Source of the DNA: JBAXLO01 sp037134755
Lineage (GTDB): Bacteria > Bacteroidota > Bacteroidia > Bacteroidales > JACABE01
Length of the DNA: 5,965 nt
Direction: 5' to 3'
Assembly (NCBI GenBank): GCA_037134755.1
Contig: JBAXLO010000252.1
Coordinates: 1-5,965 of the forward strand
Below, piece by piece: positions 1 through 5,965 of the stretch. The notes below the pieces were generated by a model that was not told where the DNA came from, searched no databases, and saw nothing but the letters and a program-made list of their open reading frames with translations. The translations under genes and the position numbers were made by a program. Positions within the stretch are counted from its first letter, which is position 1. Each line of letters begins with the position of its first letter.

Positions 1-55
1 AATCTAACGACAGAAGTTTTCAATCTAACGACAGAAGTTTTCAATCTAACGACAG
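1..55. repeat. 21-bp tandem direct repeat, about 2.6 copies, open at the left edge
   Basis: Two identical 21-bp units lie head to tail at 1-21 and 22-42. Each begins AATCTAACGACAG and ends AAGTTTTC. A third copy keeps only the first 13 bases (43-55) before the sequence diverges into unique DNA. The array starts at base 1 of the window, so more copies probably lie to the left. Units are perfectly identical and have no unique spacers between them, so this is a minisatellite-type array and not CRISPR. No reading frame with coding character is visible across it. Its function is unknown; a variable-number tandem repeat or the end of an intergenic repeat family are both possible. Confidence 0.9.
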
Positions 56-364
56 GATAAAATCACCAAACAACTAAAACATTAGTATATCAAATCATTA
101 TATTACAATTAACGGATAAAACTAAGACTCCACTTATTGCAGCCCCCCATCCACAGTCTCGTGTCACATATCTAATTTTGAGATAATAGCCTTGTTTTAT
201 CTATAATATTAATAACATCTTTTATTGTTTTTACTTTATAAAATAAAATTGCTTTAAAACTCTTTAGAATGCTTATTGAGCTTTCTTAAAGATGAATTTT
301 AAGAGGTGTTGATAATAAATGTAAAATTTATAAAACTTTCTGAGTTCGGTTTGCTTAAAATGAC
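56..364. other. AT-rich non-coding region upstream of dut
   Basis: About 300 bases without a credible gene. Only very short ATG-started frames occur (for example at 270 and 289, each under ten codons). The octamer GGATAAAA occurs at 55-62, where the tandem repeat breaks off, and again at 114-121. A small GC-rich patch with a run of six C lies near 143-148. A second perfect TAnnTTTG box (TAATTTTG) lies at 173-180, followed by a weak AT-only inverted repeat AGATAA/TTATCT (181-186 and 197-202). This box has no visible -33 partner and is far from the gene, so it is at most an alternative upstream promoter. No tRNA, terminator or recognisable riboswitch was seen. Confidence 0.6.
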
Positions 365-372
365 TAATTTTG
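365..372 (+). promoter_or_regulatory. Candidate Bacteroidota -7 promoter element for dut
   Basis: TAATTTTG followed by C is a perfect match to the Bacteroidota -7 consensus TAnnTTTG. It sits 25 bases ahead of the ATG at 390, which implies a leader of roughly 10-15 bases. No clear -33 TTTG lies at the usual spacing of about 19 bases; a TTTG at 350-353 is too close. The same geometry recurs ahead of the last gene in the window, which strengthens the call. It would drive dut and probably the nucleotidyltransferase behind it. Confidence 0.45.
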
Positions 373-389
373 CTCTTTTAAAAATTGAA

Positions 390-824
390 ATGGAAATAAA
401 GATCGTAAATACTTCGAAACATCCTTTGCCTGCTTACGAAACAATAGCTTCAGCAGGCATGGACTTAAGGGCTGAATTGACAGAAGCAATCCTGTTGAAG
501 CCATTGGAAAGAACATTGATACCAACCGGATTGTTTATTGAACTGCCTGTTGGATACGAAGCACAGATAAGACCAAGAAGCGGAATGGCATTTAAACATG
601 GTGTTACCGTATTAAATTCGCCGGGAACAATTGATGCTGATTATAGGGGCGAAATAAAAGTGATAGTCGTAAACATTTCGAACGATGAATATGTTATTAA
701 TGATGGCGAAAGAATAGCGCAAATGATTATAGCGCGACACGAAAAAGCTGAATGGATAAAAGTTACTGAACTTGCCGAAACCGAAAGAGGTGCAGGCGGA
801 TTTGGACATACTGGTAAACAATAA
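390..824 (+). CDS. dut: dUTP diphosphatase (dUTPase)
   Basis: Cytoplasmic homotrimeric enzyme that hydrolyses dUTP to dUMP and pyrophosphate. This keeps uracil out of DNA and supplies dUMP for thymidylate synthesis. All five conserved trimeric-dUTPase motifs are present in order: SAGMDLRA (21-28), PRSG (62-65), GTIDADYRGE (79-88, with the catalytic-site Asp and the Tyr that selects against ribose), GERIAQM (106-112) and the glycine-rich C-terminal RGAGGFGHTG (133-142) that closes over the nucleotide. I start it at ATG 390, giving 144 residues, close to the normal family length with the usual beta-strand MEIKIVN at the N-terminus. The frame is open back to a GTG at 306 and has another ATG at 360, but the extra residues match nothing in the family and overlap the likely promoter at 365-372. 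It is followed after 12 bases by the nucleotidyltransferase, so the two are probably co-transcribed. Family assignment is secure; the start is very likely. Confidence 0.97.
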   Translation: MEIKIVNTSKHPLPAYETIASAGMDLRAELTEAILLKPLERTLIPTGLFIELPVGYEAQIRPRSGMAFKHGVTVLNSPGTIDADYRGEIKVIVVNISNDEYVINDGERIAQMIIARHEKAEWIKVTELAETERGAGGFGHTGKQ

Positions 825-836
825 TTAAACAAAACA

Positions 837-1850
837 ATGAGAATAATAATACCTATGGCAGGAATGGGCAAAAGAATGCGCCCTCATACACTTACTATAC
901 CTAAACCCCTAATTCCGATAGCCGGAAAACCGATAGTGCAGAGATTAGCCGAAGATATTGTAAAAATAGCCGATACAAAAGTAGAGGAAATTGCATTTAT
1001 AATAGGCGATTTTGGAAGCGAAGTAGAAGAACAACTGATTTCTATAGCCGAGAAACTAGGTGCTAAAGGAACAATTTATTATCAGAATGAACCTTTGGGA
1101 ACCGCGCACGCAATACTTTGTGCTGCCGATTCGCTTAAAGGCAATGTAACTGTTGCTTTCGCAGATACTTTGTTTAAAGCCGACTTTAAATTAGACCAAA
1201 CAAAAGATGGTATCATCTGGGTTCATGAAGTTGCCGATCCAAGTGCATTTGGTGTAGTAAAAACAGATGAAAATAACATCATTACTGCTTTTATTGAAAA
1301 GCCTAAAGATTTTGTTTCGAATAAAGCGATTATTGGTATCTATTATTTTAAAGATGGTGAGTATCTGAAAGAAGAACTTCAATATCTTATCGATAATAAT
1401 ATTATAAAAGGAACAGAATATCAGCTGACAGATGCATTGCAGAATATGATGCAAAAAGGGACTGCATTTACAGTAGGCACTGTTGACGAATGGATGGATT
1501 GTGGTAATAAAGATGCAACAGTTCATACCAACCACAGGATATTAGATTTGATAAACGAAGGTGAAGTTTTGGTATCAGACACTGCAGTTTTTAATAACTC
1601 AATAATTACTCCGCCATGTTATATTGGCGATAATGTAGAGATTACAAATTCTATCATCGGACCGCATGTTTCTATCGGCGAGAATACAAAAATTAATGAT
1701 TCGATAATAACTGATACTATTATACAAACTAATTCGGTGATAAAGAATGCAAATATCGACCGTTCGATGATTGGTAACTATGTTGAATTTAAAGGTGATG
1801 TTAAGGAATTAAGTATTGGCGATTTCACAACTATAAATTATAATCTCTAA
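837..1850 (+). CDS. Sugar-1-phosphate nucleotidyltransferase with C-terminal left-handed beta-helix
   Basis: Predicted cytoplasmic enzyme that joins a sugar-1-phosphate to an NTP, releasing pyrophosphate, to make a nucleotide sugar for glycan synthesis. The 337 residues fall into two parts. Residues 1-235 form the Rossmann-like nucleotidyltransferase domain: signature GMGKRMRP (9-16), PKPL with the substrate-binding Lys23, EPLGTAHAI (85-93), metal-site Asp110 in FADTLF, EKP (154-156), EYQLTDAL (194-201) and EWMDCGN with the second metal Asp221. Residues from about 248 to 325 are irregular hexapeptide repeats of a left-handed beta-helix (segments such as IGDNVEI and NSIIGPHVSIGE), as in GlmU-like and glucose-1-phosphate thymidylyltransferase-like proteins. 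No acetyltransferase function is implied. Exact sugar and nucleotide cannot be read from sequence; dTDP-glucose, UDP-sugar or GDP-mannose chemistry are all possible. It lies 12 bases after dut with no promoter between them. Confidence 0.9.
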   Translation: MRIIIPMAGMGKRMRPHTLTIPKPLIPIAGKPIVQRLAEDIVKIADTKVEEIAFIIGDFGSEVEEQLISIAEKLGAKGTIYYQNEPLGTAHAILCAADSLKGNVTVAFADTLFKADFKLDQTKDGIIWVHEVADPSAFGVVKTDENNIITAFIEKPKDFVSNKAIIGIYYFKDGEYLKEELQYLIDNNIIKGTEYQLTDALQNMMQKGTAFTVGTVDEWMDCGNKDATVHTNHRILDLINEGEVLVSDTAVFNNSIITPPCYIGDNVEITNSIIGPHVSIGENTKINDSIITDTIIQTNSVIKNANIDRSMIGNYVEFKGDVKELSIGDFTTINYNL

Positions 1851-1883
1851 TACAATATTATTCTGCTTTTTTAGTTATAAAGA

Positions 1884-1914
1884 TTAAAATCCCGTTTAAT
1901 TAATGGGATATTAA
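1884..1914. other. Intergenic hairpin between nucleotidyltransferase and TPR genes
   Basis: The arms ATCCCGTT (1889-1896) and AATGGGAT (1902-1909) pair over eight positions, with one G-U pair, around the five-base loop TAATT. After an A/A mismatch the stem continues with TTAA (1884-1887) against TTAA (1911-1914). It fills much of the 87-base gap. No run of T follows it on either strand: the + strand continues with A-rich DNA. It is therefore not a standard intrinsic terminator. It could be an RNA processing or stability element, an attenuator, or a weak terminator. The pairing is seen directly; the role is open. Confidence 0.5.
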
Positions 1915-1937
1915 AAAAGAACTATTTAATATAACGA

Positions 1938-3701
1938 ATGAATTCTACCAAAAAGTTATTATTTGTTTTACTGTTGAGTCTTTTAGTTTTCAATGCCTGT
2001 AAGACAACAAGCGTTGGTAATGATCCTAAAAAGAAGACATCACAGAAAACAAAGAACAAACCAAATCAGATGTCCAATATGAAAAGATTGGAGATTGATG
2101 GTCTTTTTATTGATGCCGAAAAAGAAAGATTGCTTGGTAACTTAACCGATGCTTTAAATATCTATTCAAAGATTATAAATAAAGAACCTGAAAATGCTGC
2201 TGCATATTATCAGATGTCGAGGATATATGAAATTCAAAAGAAGAACACAGAAGCCTTGACTAACGCACAAAAAGCTGCTGAGATTGATAAAAATAATATT
2301 TGGTATCAATTATTACTTGCTGATCTGTTTAAACTTAATAACAGGTTAAAAGAATCAACTAAAGTGATGGAAGGCATTGTTAATAGAAACCCCGAAAACA
2401 TAGATTATTATTACGACTGGGCTAATGCTTATATAACAGAAGCTAACTTGGATGGTGCTATTAAAGTATATGATATTATAGAAAAGAAGATAGGTGTTTC
2501 CGAAGGCGTTTCGCTTCAAAAAGAAAAGATTTATTTAAATCAAAATAAGTTTAATAAAGCTGTTGATGAGATAGAAAAGCTATCAGCACAGTTTCCTGAA
2601 ATGACAAAGTATAATGCAATGATTGCAGAATTATATATGTCGAAAAAAATGTATGATAAAGCACTTGTTAATTACAATAAGATACTAACAAAGAACCCTA
2701 ATGAGCCATTTATACATATTTCTTTAGCAAGTTATTACAGAGAAGTTGGAGATAAAGCTAAATCTTATCAGGAATTAAAGTTAGGGTTTGCAAATCCAGC
2801 ACTTGATATTGATACAAAGGTTCAGATTCTTTTATCTTATTATTCAATTACAGAAATATATGCTTCTTTAAAGAATCAAGCTTTTGAACTTTCGGAGATA
2901 TTAATTAAGACTCACAAAAATGATGCTAAAGCTTATTCAATTTATGGAGATTTCCTTTACAGGGATAAGAAATACAAAGAAGCTAAAGATGTATTTAAAA
3001 AGGTAATAGAAATTGATAGCACAAAATATCCGGTATGGGAAACTTTATTGATTATTGAATCAGAGTTGGCAAACACTAAGGATCTCGCAGAAGAAAGTGC
3101 AAGAGCAATAGAGCTGTTTCCCGAACAACCATTAATCTATCTTTTCTCAGGAATCTCTAATTTTGAGTTAAACAAACTAGATGTTGCTATTAAATCATTA
3201 TCTAAAGGTAGAGAATTTGTTGTGGATAACGACAAACTCTTAGTACAGTTTGATACTTATCTTGGTGATATCTATTATAAGAATAAGGAGTACTCCAAAT
3301 CATTCGAAGCTTTTAAAAGGGTTTTAAAACTTGATTCGGATAATGTATATGTTATGAATAATTATAGTTATTATCTGTCGTTACAGAATCAAGATCTTGA
3401 TGAAGCAGAGAGTTTGGGTAAGAAAATGAATATTATTGTTCCTAATAATTCTTCTTATCAAGATACTTATGGTTGGGTTTTATATAAATTAGGTAGATTT
3501 GATGATGCTAAAGTTTGGATAAATAAAGCAATTGAATCAGGGGGGAAAGCCAACGATGTTATCATGGAGCATTATGGTGATGTGCTTTATAAATTAGGTG
3601 ATAAAGAGAATGCTTTGCAATATTGGATGAAAGCAAAAGAAGCGGGAAAAGGTTCAGAGTTTCTTGATAAAAAAGTTGCTGATAAAAAGCTATATGAATA
3701 A
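1938..3701 (+). CDS. TPR-repeat outer-membrane lipoprotein
   Basis: Predicted lipoprotein of 587 residues made almost entirely of tetratricopeptide repeats, which are helical hairpins that bind other proteins. The N-terminus has a Lys pair (5-6), a hydrophobic stretch (7-18) and lipobox FNAC with lipidated Cys21. A Lys-rich flexible linker (22-52) follows. TPR units run from about residue 55 to 573; the clearest are 55-87, 88-120 (YYQMSRIYEIQKKNTEAL), 509-541 (YGWVLYKLGRFDDAKVWI) and 540-573 (YGDVLYKLGDKENALQYW). No catalytic domain is visible. The residues after Cys21 (KTTS) are not the acidic surface-export signal known for some Bacteroidota lipoproteins, so a periplasm-facing location is inferred. 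The start is firm: an in-frame TAA lies two codons upstream and the signal peptide begins at once. The last bases overlap the next gene. A scaffold role for envelope proteins is my inference from structure and neighbours; the precise function is unknown. Confidence 0.88.
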   Translation: MNSTKKLLFVLLLSLLVFNACKTTSVGNDPKKKTSQKTKNKPNQMSNMKRLEIDGLFIDAEKERLLGNLTDALNIYSKIINKEPENAAAYYQMSRIYEIQKKNTEALTNAQKAAEIDKNNIWYQLLLADLFKLNNRLKESTKVMEGIVNRNPENIDYYYDWANAYITEANLDGAIKVYDIIEKKIGVSEGVSLQKEKIYLNQNKFNKAVDEIEKLSAQFPEMTKYNAMIAELYMSKKMYDKALVNYNKILTKNPNEPFIHISLASYYREVGDKAKSYQELKLGFANPALDIDTKVQILLSYYSITEIYASLKNQAFELSEILIKTHKNDAKAYSIYGDFLYRDKKYKEAKDVFKKVIEIDSTKYPVWETLLIIESELANTKDLAEESARAIELFPEQPLIYLFSGISNFELNKLDVAIKSLSKGREFVVDNDKLLVQFDTYLGDIYYKNKEYSKSFEAFKRVLKLDSDNVYVMNNYSYYLSLQNQDLDEAESLGKKMNIIVPNNSSYQDTYGWVLYKLGRFDDAKVWINKAIESGGKANDVIMEHYGDVLYKLGDKENALQYWMKAKEAGKGSEFLDKKVADKKLYE

Positions 3702-4554
3702 GCTGCATAAACTCTTTTATTGTCTTTTTATCCTTCCGGGGATTCTATTGCTTTCTTGCAAAACTACAACTAAGATTATTTCTCCACCGCCTCCTTCAGT
3801 ACAAGTTAAGGAAGCTATCAGAGATTCTTTAAAAGAATACCATTCTACTTATGTTTTTGATAAGATGAAGCAAAACCAGTTTAAGTATGAATGGTTCTCA
3901 GCTAAGTTTTCAGCAGATTATATCGTAGATGGTAATAACACTTCCTTTTCGGGAAATATCCGCATGCAAAGAGATAGTGTTATCTGGATTTCTCTTTCGA
4001 AGATTGGATTGGAAGGAGCAAGAATTATGATTACTGAAGATTCTGTTAAGTTTATAAATAGATTGGATAAACTATATTTCATAAGTGATTTTAATTATAT
4101 AAACAGGTTTATAAATAGTGCCGTTGATTTTGATATGTTGCAAGCTTTTATTGTTGGTAATGATGTTAAGTATTACGAAAACGATAAATTCAAAGTTAAC
4201 ATGGATAACAATCAGATAAAACTAAGTACTATTAACCGTCATAAGTTAAAGAAGTATGCCAGAAATCTAAACGATCATAATAAGATATTGGTCGAGAATA
4301 TAACACTTGATCCTGTAACCTTTAAAATAAATGATGTTTCTGTAAAGGAAATAAAAGCTAACAATAGACTTAAAGCTACCTATAGTAATTACGAGAAGAT
4401 ACTGGAGCAGTTGTTCCCAACACTACTAGATGTGGCTATCAGTGCAGAAAAGGAGATAGGAATAAGGATAGAATACTCGAAGTTTAGTATTGACGAACCT
4501 CAAACTTTCCCTTTTAAAATACCAGATAGTTACGATAAGATAATTCCTAATTAA
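3694..4554 (+). CDS. DUF4292-family lipoprotein, LolA/LolB-like
   Basis: Predicted outer-membrane lipoprotein of 286 residues. Residues 1-22 form a lipoprotein signal peptide with lipobox LLSC (Cys22), followed by a Thr/Pro-rich linker. From about residue 65 comes the DUF4292 pattern: WFSAKFSADYIVDG (67-80), then SFSGNIRMQRDSVIWIS (84-100), then GLEGARIMITEDSVKFINR (105-123) and a tyrosine-rich strand. This alternation of strands, 'self-made' lipid-handling style with a basic/aspartate turn and WIS strand, resembles the half-barrel of LolA/LolB proteins that carry lipoproteins to the outer membrane. That function is an inference from the pattern and has not been shown here. I start at ATG 3694, which places the signal peptide at the N-terminus; an in-frame TTG at 3664 would add ten residues of no evident use. 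The start overlaps the stop of the TPR gene in ATGAATAA, so the two are probably translationally coupled. Confidence 0.85.
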   Translation: MNKLHKLFYCLFILPGILLLSCKTTTKIISPPPPSVQVKEAIRDSLKEYHSTYVFDKMKQNQFKYEWFSAKFSADYIVDGNNTSFSGNIRMQRDSVIWISLSKIGLEGARIMITEDSVKFINRLDKLYFISDFNYINRFINSAVDFDMLQAFIVGNDVKYYENDKFKVNMDNNQIKLSTINRHKLKKYARNLNDHNKILVENITLDPVTFKINDVSVKEIKANNRLKATYSNYEKILEQLFPTLLDVAISAEKEIGIRIEYSKFSIDEPQTFPFKIPDSYDKIIPN

Positions 4555-4562
4555 ATTATTTG

Positions 4563-4570
4563 TATCTTTG
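4563..4570 (+). promoter_or_regulatory. Candidate Bacteroidota -7 promoter element for the EnvC-like gene
   Basis: TATCTTTG is a perfect TAnnTTTG box, 27 bases ahead of the ATG at 4590 and inside the 35-base gap after the DUF4292 gene. A TTTG directly abuts it at 4559-4562, but no clear -33 box is seen at normal spacing, where the sequence is the end of the DUF4292 gene. It suggests the last gene can be transcribed on its own as well as by read-through from upstream. Confidence 0.5.
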
Positions 4571-4589
4571 GACACATCAAAACTAATAA

Positions 4590-5965
4590 ATGAACAGAAT
4601 AATAAATAGCTATAATACAAACAAATTAAGAATAATTTTCTTGATTGTTATCTTATTTTCTTTTATTATTCAAGCTCATGCTCAAAAGGACAGAAACAAA
4701 CTTCAGGAGAATAAAAAGAAGATAGAACAAGAGATACAGTATAGTACTAAGCTACTTGAAGAAACTAAAAAAGAAAAGCAGACCTCTCTTAAAACGCTAA
4801 CAATTCTTAAGAATAAAATAAATAAAAGAGAAGAACTCATTACAAATATCTCTGACGAAATTACAAATATCAATGGAGATATCCAGAATACATCCCAAAG
4901 TGTTGAGAAGCTAAGTGCAGAACTTGATGCACTTAAAAAAGAATATGCTAAGATGATTGTAGCATTTTATAAGAATCGTAATGCTTATTCAAGGACAATG
5001 TTTATTTTCTCATCTGAGAATTTTAATCAGGCTTATCAAAGAATTAAATTCTTTAAACAATATTCAACTTATCGCAAAACGCAGGTTAGTCTTATTATTC
5101 AGAAACAAAATCAACTTAATCAAAAGAAAAATGAACTGGAAGATCATAAGAAAGCACAAAGTAATTTGCTAAGAAGTGAGGAAACTGAGAAACAACAACT
5201 AACCAGGGAGCGGGAAGAAAAGAATAAAACGGTGCAGATATTGCAGAAAACAGAAAAGGAACTGCTGAAGACAATAAGGAAAAAGGAAGCTGAAGCTAAG
5301 AAGCTTCAAAAGGATATTGAACGTATTATTGCTGAAGAAATACGTAAAACTGAGGAAGCTCGTAAGAAAGCTGAAGAAGAAAGACGTAAGAAAGCTGAAG
5401 CTGCTGTGCTTAAAGAAAAAAAGAAGAAAAAAGAGATTATTAAAGAGATTACTAACGTAAAAGAAAAGATAAAGGAAAAAGAAAAAGAAGTGGTTGTTGT
5501 TGAGCCTAAACCTAGGAAGGTTTATGAGATATCGTCAACACCCGAAGAGGAAGTGATCTCCAATAACTTTGCAAGTAATAGAGGCCATTTACCTTGGCCA
5601 ACAGAAAAAGGTATTATCTCAAGTTCTTTTGGGAGAAAAGCTCATCCCGAACTTAAGAATATAGTTACCGAAAACTATGGTATCGACATCCTTACTAATA
5701 GAGGTGCCAATGCGCGTGCTGTTTTCAATGGGATAGTTACTTCCGTAATCACCGGGCCTAATGGTTTAAAGGTTGTTATTATTCGTCATGGGGATTATCT
5801 GTCGGTTTATTCTAATCTTGATCAGGTGTTTGTTAAGAGGGGTGATAAAGTAACTACCAAACAAAAAATAGGTGTTATAGATACTCAAACAGACGATAAT
5901 AAAACCGAACTTCAGTTCCAGATATGGAAAGGTACTACTAAATTGAATCCTGCTGATTGGATTTC
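4590..5965 (+). CDS. EnvC-like murein hydrolase activator (coiled coil plus degenerate LytM/M23 domain), 3' end cut by window
   Basis: Predicted periplasmic protein; 458 residues are visible and the frame is still open at the last base. By homology to EnvC it should bind and switch on a peptidoglycan amidase during cell separation. The start is fixed by an in-frame TAA immediately before ATG 4590. Residues 1-31 are a Sec signal peptide with cleavage after AHA (29-31). A long coiled coil runs from about 33 to 118, is interrupted by a region with FYKNRNAYSRTMFIFSS (from about 126) typical of EnvC proteins, and resumes to about 310, becoming very rich in Lys, Glu and Ala. The LytM domain runs from LPWP (334-337) to the end (TTKLNPADW). 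Its zinc ligands are lost: NYGID (362-366) has Asn for the first His, YSNL (407-410) has Asn for the active-site His, and ELQFQ (440-444) replaces HxH with Glu and Gln. Only Asp366 remains. The fold is kept but catalysis should not be. By comparison with relatives only a few residues are probably missing. Confidence 0.92.
   Translation, partial: MNRIINSYNTNKLRIIFLIVILFSFIIQAHAQKDRNKLQENKKKIEQEIQYSTKLLEETKKEKQTSLKTLTILKNKINKREELITNISDEITNINGDIQNTSQSVEKLSAELDALKKEYAKMIVAFYKNRNAYSRTMFIFSSENFNQAYQRIKFFKQYSTYRKTQVSLIIQKQNQLNQKKNELEDHKKAQSNLLRSEETEKQQLTREREEKNKTVQILQKTEKELLKTIRKKEAEAKKLQKDIERIIAEEIRKTEEARKKAEEERRKKAEAAVLKEKKKKKEIIKEITNVKEKIKEKEKEVVVVEPKPRKVYEISSTPEEEVISNNFASNRGHLPWPTEKGIISSSFGRKAHPELKNIVTENYGIDILTNRGANARAVFNGIVTSVITGPNGLKVVIIRHGDYLSVYSNLDQVFVKRGDKVTTKQKIGVIDTQTDDNKTELQFQIWKGTTKLNPADWI
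5361..5400 (+). repeat. Short internal direct repeat in the EnvC-like coiled coil
   Basis: The 16 bases CGTAAGAAAGCTGAAG occur at 5361-5376 and again at 5385-5400, a period of 24 bases or eight codons. Both copies are in frame and encode RKKAE, beginning at residue 258. The repeat lies in the Lys/Glu/Ala-rich helix and keeps the reading frame, so slippage between copies would lengthen or shorten the coil by eight residues. Confidence 0.8.

Noticed and set aside
1..55. CRISPR array
   Set aside because: Units of 21 bp are directly adjacent with no unique spacers.
181..202. Inverted repeat AGATAA/TTATCT as an operator or terminator
   Set aside because: Six nearly all-AT pairs with a ten-base loop are expected by chance in DNA this AT-rich, and no T-run follows.
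315..331. Inverted repeat ATAAAT/ATTTAT upstream of dut
   Set aside because: The stem is entirely A-T and too weak to support a role.
612..871. Two overlapping minus-strand open frames (612-821 and 641-871)
   Set aside because: They lie opposite dut, whose conserved motifs prove the + strand is coding, and their translations show no recognisable domain.
1191..1535. Minus-strand open frame of 114 codons
   Set aside because: It is antisense to the catalytic domain of the nucleotidyltransferase; Cys/Ile/Phe-rich composition is typical of a shadow frame.
3664..3693. TTG start for the DUF4292 gene
   Set aside because: It would put ten charged and mixed residues ahead of a well-formed lipoprotein signal peptide that begins at ATG 3694.
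4426..4620. Minus-strand open frame of 64 codons spanning the DUF4292/EnvC junction
   Set aside because: It is antisense to two well supported genes and the promoter box, with no domain or signal of its own.
4981..5172. Plus-strand open frame of 63 codons
   Set aside because: It is out of frame inside the EnvC-like coding sequence, which is open throughout and has clear domain structure.

Overview
The window looks like a chromosomal stretch from an AT-rich member of the Bacteroidota, probably Bacteroidales or a close relative. Several signs agree on this. The gene families are typical of the phylum: a DUF4292 lipoprotein, a long TPR lipoprotein, and a Bacteroidota-type sugar-phosphate nucleotidyltransferase. 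The start codons have A-rich leaders without Shine-Dalgarno sequences. Perfect TAnnTTTG promoter elements, the Bacteroidota -7 box, lie 25-27 bases ahead of two start codons. The lineage is inferred from gene content and not from a marker gene.

Layout: positions 1-55 hold two and a half copies of a 21-bp tandem repeat that probably continues off the left edge. Positions 56-364 are AT-rich and non-coding. Five genes follow, all on the + strand and closely packed. They are dut (dUTPase, best start 390), a sugar-1-phosphate nucleotidyltransferase 12 bases later, and, after an 87-base gap with a hairpin, a TPR outer-membrane lipoprotein. Next come a DUF4292 (LolB-like) lipoprotein overlapping it by 8 bases and an EnvC-like coiled-coil/LytM protein that runs off the right edge just before its stop.

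How they may fit together: dut and the nucleotidyltransferase are soluble cytoplasmic enzymes of nucleotide and nucleotide-sugar metabolism. The last three genes encode exported proteins: two predicted lipoproteins and one periplasmic protein. They look like an envelope module in which an EnvC-type activator of peptidoglycan amidases is made alongside a TPR scaffold lipoprotein and a lipoprotein with a LolA/LolB-like pattern. The LytM domain has lost its zinc ligands, so it should act as an activator and not as an enzyme.

I see no mobile element, CRISPR array, RNA gene or defence system. This is mostly ordinary core genome. The less well understood parts are the three-gene envelope module, the tandem repeat at the left edge and the hairpin between genes two and three.
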